DNA of 64,000 bases from contig NZ_CP115159.1 of the NCBI RefSeq assembly GCF_027594425.1, positions 1,787,001 through 1,851,000 of the forward strand, given 5' to 3'. The stretch comes from Zunongwangia sp. HGR-M22 (GTDB lineage: Bacteria > Bacteroidota > Bacteroidia > Flavobacteriales > Flavobacteriaceae). How positions within the stretch are numbered: position 1 is the first letter of the stretch; each line of letters begins with the position of its first letter. The position numbers and the translations under genes are program-made. Shown here in pieces: positions 55,664 to 62,374 of the stretch. The notes beneath the pieces are model-generated. The model was not told the DNA's origin. It saw only the letters and a program-made list of their open reading frames with translations, and did not search any database.

Positions 55664-56251
55664 TCGCTGTAGCATTAGATCAAATTCTATAATTCCTGCA
55701 TCAATTTCTGCTTTGTAAAGTATTCCATTTTTATAATGAAATATACTTTCTCTACCTTTTTCATTCTCTTTAGCATAAGAATGTTCGCCAATCTTTTTTA
55801 AACTGTGAAAAACGCCAGTTTCCTCACTGTAAACCGTACTTTTCCCTATGGGTTCTTCAAAAATGAGCTGTACACAACAATAAGAGACGGGAGTAGTTAT
55901 ATTTTTTTCCCAATCTCCCGACTCGTAAAAATTATAACCCTTATTGGCTTTTAGCGTTTTTGTTTTTGTTCGTTCTTTTCCATTCAAATAAATTTCAACA
56001 TTAGATTTTTGAAATTGAGCTTCTTCAAAAAACACATCAAAAGTATAATTAACGCTTATTTTAGCTAAAATGCGAGTTTCAATATTTGTTTTTGTAGTGT
56101 ATTGCGTTTGGCCTCCTTTTCTTTCTTTAATCGCATTTAGTTCACCTATTTTATCATCTTTGTGAATTACTGAGAAAGTATATTTTTCTGTCTGAGCGTA
56201 ACAATTTAGTTCAAGCAATAAAATCGTGAAAAGAGTAAAAAGCGATTTCAT
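55658..56251 (-). CDS. DUF6134 family exported protein
   Basis: A 197-residue secreted or periplasmic protein with a signal peptide (residues 1-19, ending NCYAQ) and a beta-rich domain matching the DUF6134 family: YTFSVIHKDDKIGELNAIKERKG, TRILAKISVNYTFDVFF and the terminal EIDAGIIEFDLML. Conserved cysteines in SYCCVQLIFEEP near residue 128 are a recurrent feature. Function unknown. It lies 45 bases from the XRE regulator on the same strand; they might be co-transcribed. Confidence 0.85.
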   Translation of the reverse strand: MKSLFTLFTILLLELNCYAQTEKYTFSVIHKDDKIGELNAIKERKGGQTQYTTKTNIETRILAKISVNYTFDVFFEEAQFQKSNVEIYLNGKERTKTKTLKANKGYNFYESGDWEKNITTPVSYCCVQLIFEEPIGKSTVYSEETGVFHSLKKIGEHSYAKENEKGRESIFHYKNGILYKAEIDAGIIEFDLMLQRS

Positions 56252-56296
56252 GACAGTAGGTTTTAGTAATCTAAAATACTTAAAAATTAATAACTT

Positions 56297-57055
56297 TTAT
56301 TTAAAATTTTCCTTCAGTTTCATGAATTCCTGTTCTAAAAAACTTAATTTTTGTTCAATCTCAACATTATGATTTTCGGGGATTCGTTTCAGAAAGCAAT
56401 ATTTTACACACCACATCTCTTTTATATCTTTAAGTTGAATTTTAATATCGTCGATATTTTTATTGGTGGCTCTTAAAGTGATATGTTCATCAGAATGGTA
56501 AAATTTTCGGAGAAGCAATTTATCGTGCACCATAATAAGTACAAGATTACCATTGGCTATTTTTGTGTAACTTTCTTGTTCTATTTTTTCACCTATAACC
56601 ACATCTTTAGGACAATATCCTTTGTCATTATTCGTCATTTCCAGATTAGAAATAATATAACCTCTTAATTTTTTTTCTGAATTAATTGGTAAATGAAGTT
56701 TTGGTAAATCTTCAATAAAATGGGGTTTGTCATAATATTGTAGATAATCAGCTTCACTTTTAGCAGTTACACAGGGAACTTTAGTGAATTTCTCTTTGTG
56801 GAAAGTACCGTGAAAATCAAGATCGTCCTTAAACTTCAATAATTTATTTACGGTTAACTCGCTCGTTAGCAAATCATCAATAGATATACTAAAATAATTA
56901 GCAATCCTGATAATAGTTTCAATCCTTGGTTCGCTTCTTTCTTCCTCGTAAGCCCCCAGTGTACCACGTTTTAGATCAAAAAGTTCAGCAAAAGCCTGCT
57001 GACTTAATTTCTTAACATTCCTTATCTTCCTAATATTTTTACCGAAATACGACAT
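56297..57055 (-). CDS. XRE regulator with LexA/CI-like C-terminal domain, apparently non-catalytic
   Basis: A 252-residue DNA-binding protein. Residues about 5-65 are an HTH_3 domain (LSQQAFAELFDLKRGTLGAYE). Residues about 120-225 resemble the S24 domain of LexA/CI repressors (EKIEQESYTKIANGNLVLIMVHDKLLLRKFYHSDEHITLRAT), but the catalytic Ser (in the usual SMxP motif) is replaced by DKGYCPKD, so self-cleavage is unlikely. A coiled-coil tail follows. It is divergent from the psp-flotillin operon, 287 bases away, and is the best candidate for its regulator. Confidence 0.85.
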   Translation of the reverse strand: MSYFGKNIRKIRNVKKLSQQAFAELFDLKRGTLGAYEEERSEPRIETIIRIANYFSISIDDLLTSELTVNKLLKFKDDLDFHGTFHKEKFTKVPCVTAKSEADYLQYYDKPHFIEDLPKLHLPINSEKKLRGYIISNLEMTNNDKGYCPKDVVIGEKIEQESYTKIANGNLVLIMVHDKLLLRKFYHSDEHITLRATNKNIDDIKIQLKDIKEMWCVKYCFLKRIPENHNVEIEQKLSFLEQEFMKLKENFK

Positions 57056-57074
57056 TTTTTGCTAAAATTATTTG

Positions 57075-57120
57075 CAATATTGAAATTTAGTAGTATCTTT
57101 ATCTAACAATATTAGCTAAT
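57075..57120. promoter_or_regulatory. Candidate operator between the XRE gene and the pspA operon
   Basis: CAATATT occurs at 57075-57081 and 57107-57113, 32 bases apart (three helical turns), and is followed by the perfect palindrome ATTAGCTAAT at 57111-57120. The position between divergent genes fits a repressor site; binding is inference. Confidence 0.35.
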
Positions 57121-57342
57121 ACATTTGATAATTACTAATTTCTTTGGTTTTTTCTTGAATAAAATCATTAATTCAAGAAGTTGCTAAAGGTGTTAGCGAG
57201 AATTTACTTTAACTTATAACCAATGTAACCAATGATAACTTTACTAATTACTACAGTGATAGTGTTAATAATACCTTAAAAGAAAATAGATTTTCGTATT
57301 ATTATACCTTAATATTTAACACCAATCAAAAATATTGTCTAG

Positions 57343-57738
57343 ATGAAAAATCACTATCAGATCACCAAAAATTTTCTGCTAGAATTAAACTTTGATATCG
57401 AATTCGAAAACGAAAGCGAAGGGATATTAATGATTCAAAAAGAAAGCTTTGGCATTAAAAACCTAATTCTGGGTGTCGCACCGCCTATTTTAATTATGGA
57501 GCAGTTTTTATTCAGAATTAATAACCAGTCAGAAAAGATTTTCCGTAGCCTTTTGCAAAAGAACCGCGATATTATTCATGGCGCCTTTGTGCTCGACGAT
57601 TCCGGAGAAAAAGTGATCTTTAGAGATACCCTTCAAATAGAAAACTTAGATCTTAATGAATTGGAAGGATCCTTAAATTCACTCAGTTTATTAATGAGTG
57701 AGTATTCAGAAAAAATTATAGAATTTTCAAAATATTAA
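57343..57738 (+). CDS. Small YbjN/Tir-chaperone-like protein, first gene of the psp-flotillin operon
   Basis: A 131-residue cytoplasmic protein of alpha/beta type. It shows the pattern of the YbjN/CesT-Tir chaperone fold: an N-terminal helix (YQITKNFLLELNFDI), strands (EGILMIQKE, LILGVAPPILIMEQFLFRI), a central helix FRSLLQKNRDI and GAFVLDDSGEKVIFRDTLQIENL. Such proteins recur immediately before pspA in similar operons, where they are thought to bind partner proteins. No enzymatic motif is seen. pspA starts 11 bases after its stop. Confidence 0.82.
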   Translation: MKNHYQITKNFLLELNFDIEFENESEGILMIQKESFGIKNLILGVAPPILIMEQFLFRINNQSEKIFRSLLQKNRDIIHGAFVLDDSGEKVIFRDTLQIENLDLNELEGSLNSLSLLMSEYSEKIIEFSKY

Positions 57739-57749
57739 ACCTTAACGTT

Positions 57750-58463
57750 ATGAACATTTTTAAACGATTATTTAAAATAGGAGAAGCTGAAGCTAATTCG
57801 GCTATCGACAATATGGAAGATCCCATCAAGTTAACTGAACAGGGAATTAGAGATCTTAAACAAGATTTAGAAAAAAACATGGAAGCTTTAGCGCAAGTAA
57901 AAGCTTTAGCTATTAGAGCTAAAAATGACCAGGATGAATATCTTGATAAAAAAGAAGATTATCACAATAAAGCGATTTTAATCTTGAAGAAAGGAGAACG
58001 AGGCGAGATGGATAAAACCGAATCAGATCGTTTAGCTCGTGAAGCTTTAGTGAAAAAAGGAGAAGCTCAAAAACATGTAGAACGCTCTGAAGAAGAAGCG
58101 AAAAAGTTCAACGAAAATGTAGCGCAGTTAGAGCGAAATATTCAAACCATTAAATCGAATATTAGTAACTGGGAAAACGAGCTTAAAACACTTAAAGCCC
58201 GTGTTAAAGTGAGCAACGCTACGAAGAGCCTAAATAAGCAAATGGCTGAAATTGATAGTAGTAGTACGGTTTCTATGTTAGAGCGAATGAAAGAAAAAGT
58301 AGCGCAGGAAGAAGCTTTGGCTGAAGCCTATGGCGATATCGCCGGTGCTTCTAAATCTATAGATGATGAGCTTGAAAAAGCAGCAAGTACTACAGAAGCA
58401 AAAGCGGAAGATGATCTTAGCAAACTCAAAGATCAACTTGGATTAAATGATGATAAAAAATAA
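57750..58463 (+). CDS. pspA: PspA/IM30 family membrane-repair protein
   Basis: Coiled-coil ESCRT-III-like protein that coats and repairs the inner membrane. The 237-residue protein starts with the amphipathic helix NIFKRLFKIGEAEANSAID and then consists almost entirely of heptad repeats; the PspA motif EDPIKLTEQGIRDLKQDL (about 22-40) is intact. The C-terminal part, KAASTTEAKAEDDLSKLKDQLG, is polar. It is the second gene of an operon with a small chaperone-like protein, an OB-fold membrane protein and flotillin. No PspB or PspC is nearby. Confidence 0.94.
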   Translation: MNIFKRLFKIGEAEANSAIDNMEDPIKLTEQGIRDLKQDLEKNMEALAQVKALAIRAKNDQDEYLDKKEDYHNKAILILKKGERGEMDKTESDRLAREALVKKGEAQKHVERSEEEAKKFNENVAQLERNIQTIKSNISNWENELKTLKARVKVSNATKSLNKQMAEIDSSSTVSMLERMKEKVAQEEALAEAYGDIAGASKSIDDELEKAASTTEAKAEDDLSKLKDQLGLNDDKK

Positions 58464-58468
58464 CGAAA

Positions 58469-59173
58469 TTGACCAGTTTAACCGACATATTATTTTCTGA
58501 GGTAAACATTACCTTAAGTATTCTTTGTATTCTTCTAATAGTGTATTGGATATTAACCATGGTTAGCGGAATCGAATTTGAATACGATATGGATATCGAT
58601 ATCGACACCGACTTGGATGTTGATATTTCAACCGACGGTTCGAATATGGAATTTCAGGATGTATCGAATGCCGAGCTGAATAAAGAAAGCGTAGTGGGTA
58701 AACGTATCCAGCCTTTAAAATGGTGGCAAATTATGTTGATCTACTTCAATTTTGTTGGTCTGCCATTTATGTTCACCTTTACTTGTTTTATTTTTATCTG
58801 GTGGTTTACCACAGCAATAACAACTGCGCTCACGTTTACCTATGACAACTTTATAGGTTTTGCAATCATGATCGCCGGTTTTTTTACTTCTTTATTTGTC
58901 ACCAAGATTTTTACCACACCTTTTAAAGGTTTCTTTAAAAATCTGAATAAAGATGGCGATAAAGCCATCGATTATATTGGCCGGCAAGGGGTATTGTTAT
59001 CCACCATTTCTGGAGATAAAATGGGCAATGCAGAGATTTCAGCCAACGGCGATTCGCATTCTATCTATGTAAAATCGCTGGATGGACATCAATTAAATTA
59101 CCAGGATAAAATTTTAATTATCAAGCAATCTGCTGATAAAAATTACTTCTTAGTACAATCTTATAACGACTAA
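58469..59173 (+). CDS. YqiJ-like membrane protein with NfeD-type OB fold
   Basis: A 234-residue membrane protein starting at TTG, five bases after the pspA stop; no ATG precedes the first helix. Transmembrane helices lie at about 12-33, 92-115 and 120-145, and an OB-fold domain occupies about 165-234 (YIGRQGVLLSTISGDKMGNAEIS). Between helices 1 and 2 is an acidic run of alternating aspartates, YDMDIDIDTDLDVDIS (residues about 38-53). It resembles YqiJ/NfeD partners that bind flotillins; the flotillin gene follows by 16 bases. Confidence 0.88.
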   Translation: MTSLTDILFSEVNITLSILCILLIVYWILTMVSGIEFEYDMDIDIDTDLDVDISTDGSNMEFQDVSNAELNKESVVGKRIQPLKWWQIMLIYFNFVGLPFMFTFTCFIFIWWFTTAITTALTFTYDNFIGFAIMIAGFFTSLFVTKIFTTPFKGFFKNLNKDGDKAIDYIGRQGVLLSTISGDKMGNAEISANGDSHSIYVKSLDGHQLNYQDKILIIKQSADKNYFLVQSYND

Positions 59174-59189
59174 TCTTACTTATTAAAAA

Positions 59190-61268
59190 ATGAATCAAAT
59201 CTTACCAATTATCGGAATTGGATTAGGGGGAATACTGTTCCTAATCGTAGTATACTTCGCAATAATTGCGATGTTTTACAAGAAAGTTCCACAAGGCCGT
59301 GCGATCGTTCGTACTGGTTTTGGCGGAACCAAAGTAGCCACAGATAAAGGACTTTACGTGGTACCTGTTTTCCACAAAGTGGAAGTGATGGATATCTCTG
59401 TAAAGAAAATCCAGATCGAAAGAATGGAGCACGAAGGTCTTATTTGTAAAGACAATATGCGTGCAGATATTAAAGTAGCCTTTTTTGTTCGGGTGAATAA
59501 TGATATCTCTTTCATTAAAAGAGTAGCACAAACCATTGGGGTAGATCGCGCCTCAAGAATCGAAACTTTAGAGGATCTTTTTGAAGCTAAATTTTCTGAA
59601 GCTTTAAAAACAGTAGGTAAAAAGTTCGATTTTATCGAATTATACGAAGCACGTCGCGAATTTAGAGACGAGATTGTGAACATCATTGGTACCGATCTTA
59701 ATGGTTATACTTTAGAAGATTGTGCGATCGACTTTTTAGAGCAAACACCAATTACGCATTTAAAGCCAGATAATATTCTGGATGCGGAAGGGATCAAGAA
59801 GATTACCGAGCTTACCGCTGTTCAGAATATGAAAGCGAACCTTATTAAGCGAGATGAGCAAAAAACTATAAGAAAGCAGGATGTTGAAGCTCGCGAAGCT
59901 ATTCTGGAATTAGATAAGCAATTAGCTGAAAAAGAAGAAGCTCAAAAACGTGAGATCGCAAACATCAAGGCACGAGAAAATGCCGAAGTAAGTAAAGTGG
60001 CGGAAGAAGAACGTTTAAAATCGGAATCTGCTAGAATTGCCACGGAAGAAAAAGTAAAAGTTGCCGAAGAAAATATGAACCGCCAAATCATTGTAGCGGC
60101 GAAAAACAAAGAACGAACCGAAGCCGTAGAAAGCGAAAGAGTAGAGAAAGATCGAATGTTAGAGGCTACCGAAAGAGAACGTATCGTTACCTTGGCTCAG
60201 ATTGAAAAAGAGAAAGTTCTTGAAGTAGAGAAGAAAAACATTCAGGATGTCATAAGAGATCGAGTAATGTTAGAAAAAGGAGTGGTAGAAGAGCAGGAGA
60301 ATATGAAAGATATCCAAGCCTTTAAAACTGCCGATCGTGAAAAGCAAGTAAAAGTTACTATTGCTGAAGCGAATGCTCAAGAACAATTAATTAAAACCAT
60401 TAAAGCTGCGGAAGCACAAAAAGAAGCTGCCAAGCAAAAAGCCGAAGAAATTAATATCGAAGCGCAGGCACATAAAGAAGCCAGCGAAAAAGAAGCAGAA
60501 GCCAGAAAAACCATTGCTGAAGCCAAAGCGAAAGAGGAAGCAACCATTGGTTTATCTGAAGCTGAAGTAATGCACGCTAAAGCAGATGCCAGCGAGAGAC
60601 AAGGACTTATGGAAGCGCTTATTATCGAGAAAAAAGCCAAAGCTGAAGCGGCCGGAATGGAAGCTAAAGCTGAAGCCAGCAGAAAAGAAGGAAAAGCTGC
60701 AGCCGATGTGATTAGAGATAAAGCACTAGCCGATGCTGCCGGTATCGAAGAAAAAGCTGCTGCAATGAAGAAACTTGATGGTGTAGGCAAAGAACACGAA
60801 GAATTTAAGTTGAAATTGGATAAAGAATTACAGGTAGATTTGGCACATATCAATATCCAAAAAGATATTGCAGATGCACAGGCGCATGTAATTAGTGATG
60901 CACTTAAAGCCGCGAAGATTGATATTGTTGGTGGAGAAACTATGTTCTTCGATCAGATCATTGGGCAGATTACCAGAGGTAAAGGATTCGATAGATTGGT
61001 ACAGAACAGTTCTAACATTCAGGACCTAAAGGACTCGATCTTAGGCAGTGATGATATTCAGGGGAATTTGCTAACCAAAGTTCGTGAGTTTTCAGAAAAA
61101 TACGGAATCTCTTCCGAAGATATCAAAAACCTAACGATCGCTAATTTGATCATGGAATTAAAAGGGCGCTCTAACGACAAAAATGAGCAAACCATGTTAG
61201 GCAATTTATTCAACCTGGCTAAAGGTTTAGGATTGTCTGATAAGCGAGTTTCAACCTTAAAGGTTTAA
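59190..61268 (+). CDS. Flotillin family protein (YqiK-like)
   Basis: Membrane-microdomain scaffold. The 692-residue protein has an N-terminal membrane helix (about 5-28), a Band-7/PHB domain at about 35-215 (GFGGTKVATDKGLYVVPVFHKVEVMDIS) and a very long, Ala/Glu/Lys-rich coiled coil at about 215-560 that is typical of flotillins, then a C-terminal oligomerisation region. Gene order pspA, OB-fold protein, flotillin is conserved in many bacteria and links membrane domain organisation with envelope stress. A palindromic repeat follows its stop at 61292-61400. Confidence 0.95.
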   Translation: MNQILPIIGIGLGGILFLIVVYFAIIAMFYKKVPQGRAIVRTGFGGTKVATDKGLYVVPVFHKVEVMDISVKKIQIERMEHEGLICKDNMRADIKVAFFVRVNNDISFIKRVAQTIGVDRASRIETLEDLFEAKFSEALKTVGKKFDFIELYEARREFRDEIVNIIGTDLNGYTLEDCAIDFLEQTPITHLKPDNILDAEGIKKITELTAVQNMKANLIKRDEQKTIRKQDVEAREAILELDKQLAEKEEAQKREIANIKARENAEVSKVAEEERLKSESARIATEEKVKVAEENMNRQIIVAAKNKERTEAVESERVEKDRMLEATERERIVTLAQIEKEKVLEVEKKNIQDVIRDRVMLEKGVVEEQENMKDIQAFKTADREKQVKVTIAEANAQEQLIKTIKAAEAQKEAAKQKAEEINIEAQAHKEASEKEAEARKTIAEAKAKEEATIGLSEAEVMHAKADASERQGLMEALIIEKKAKAEAAGMEAKAEASRKEGKAAADVIRDKALADAAGIEEKAAAMKKLDGVGKEHEEFKLKLDKELQVDLAHINIQKDIADAQAHVISDALKAAKIDIVGGETMFFDQIIGQITRGKGFDRLVQNSSNIQDLKDSILGSDDIQGNLLTKVREFSEKYGISSEDIKNLTIANLIMELKGRSNDKNEQTMLGNLFNLAKGLGLSDKRVSTLKV

Positions 61269-61291
61269 TTCATAACTTATTATGAAATAGG

Positions 61292-61400
61292 AATGTCACC
61301 CTGAACCTGTCCTCGATAGCTATCGGGACAGGGTCTCATCCTGTTTTTATCAATGAAATTTAGAGCTTTGTCATCACGGGCGTGACCCGAGATCTAATGC
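61292..61400. repeat. Palindromic intergenic repeat element between flotillin and the Abi gene
   Basis: Contains CCTGTCC (61306-61312) and GGACAGG (61326-61332) around CGATAGCTATCG, together a near-perfect 27-base hairpin, followed by a second hairpin region CACGGGCGTGACCCG near 61375-61388. The GATAGCTATC core is shared with 8791-8800. No ORF lies within it. Confidence 0.55.
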
Positions 61401-61417
61401 ATATAATTAAATGTTAA

Positions 61418-62356
61418 ATGAAAGTTTTCACAGAAAGAAGCAGTAAAATATTATTTCTTATAGGAATTGTTGTTCTTATAATCTCAATCCCATTATTCTT
61501 ATATAAAGAAGATTTTACCCTTTTAATTGATTCTGAAAAAATTGCTCATTTTGGAGATTTTATAGGAGGACTAATAGGTTCATTATGGTCCGCGGCTGCA
61601 TTCATCCTTTTTTATGTGGCATTGAAGGATCAGCGTGAAGATATTCAAATAAATAGGGATACTTTAAGACAGCAAATTAAAGAATTTCAGCTGCAAACAA
61701 AAGAATTAGAAGATACACGATTGGTTCTTAAAGATCAGAATATAACTTTTAAAGTTCAGCAATTTGAAAATACTTTTTTTCAATTATTAAGATTGCATCA
61801 TGAGATTATAGATAAGCTTACATTTGATATTAATGTGGGAGGTTTTACTACTGGTATAGCTGAAAAAAGATCTGTTTTTAAATCAATAGCCAATAAAACG
61901 GAAGGATTAATTCGTTCGAAAAATAGCGTAAAGTCTCCAGATGGTTTTGGTGGCATTATTAATACTCCTGATACCCCACCACTAACCGAAATAGCAAATG
62001 AAAGACTCGATAAAATTTTTGAAGAGGATTTAGATGAATTATACCAAGAGGCTTTAAGCCATTATTTTAGAAATTTATACCACATTTTTAAATTTATTCA
62101 TTTATCTGACTTAATTGAAAACAATCGTAAAAAATTTTATTCATCAATCGTTCGAGCTCAGTTGAGTAGCGATGAACTTTTTTTGATTTTTTATAACTCT
62201 ATTTGTGGGCGAGGCTATCCTAGGTTTCTTTTCTTTATAAAAGAATACAATCTTCTTGAGAATTTCGATTTTAAAAGAATTTACGAATTTCCTTTTCATT
62301 CCAAAATTTATGAATCGAAATTAAATGATTTAAAATCTGACTTGGAATTAAACTAA
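61418..62356 (+). CDS. Putative phage abortive infection protein (putAbiC type)
   Basis: A 312-residue membrane protein with the organisation of the putative abortive-infection family PF16872: two N-terminal transmembrane helices (about 10-30 and 48-72) with the hallmark HFGDFIGGLIGSLWSAAAFILFY, a coiled coil (about 74-112), then FENTFFQLLRLHHEIIDKL and later YFRNLYHIFKFI and YSSIVRAQLSSDELFLIFYN. Members are thought to cause altruistic shutdown during phage attack, but activity is not shown. It sits between flotillin and the DUF3686 ATPase on the same strand, after a repeat. The base composition is slightly more A+T-rich than its neighbours. Confidence 0.85.
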   Translation: MKVFTERSSKILFLIGIVVLIISIPLFLYKEDFTLLIDSEKIAHFGDFIGGLIGSLWSAAAFILFYVALKDQREDIQINRDTLRQQIKEFQLQTKELEDTRLVLKDQNITFKVQQFENTFFQLLRLHHEIIDKLTFDINVGGFTTGIAEKRSVFKSIANKTEGLIRSKNSVKSPDGFGGIINTPDTPPLTEIANERLDKIFEEDLDELYQEALSHYFRNLYHIFKFIHLSDLIENNRKKFYSSIVRAQLSSDELFLIFYNSICGRGYPRFLFFIKEYNLLENFDFKRIYEFPFHSKIYESKLNDLKSDLELN

Positions 62357-62374
62357 CCCTTACCACAAAACCAA

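Noticed and set aside
60377-60853. Minus-strand ORF of 158 codons inside the flotillin gene
   Set aside because: It is the antisense shadow of the Ala/Glu/Lys-rich coiled coil; the Ser/Ala-rich translation has no domain and no promoter.
61292-61400. Insertion-sequence end or attachment site
   Set aside because: A hairpin is present, but there is no transposase or integrase gene, no flanking target duplication that I can see and no tRNA nearby.
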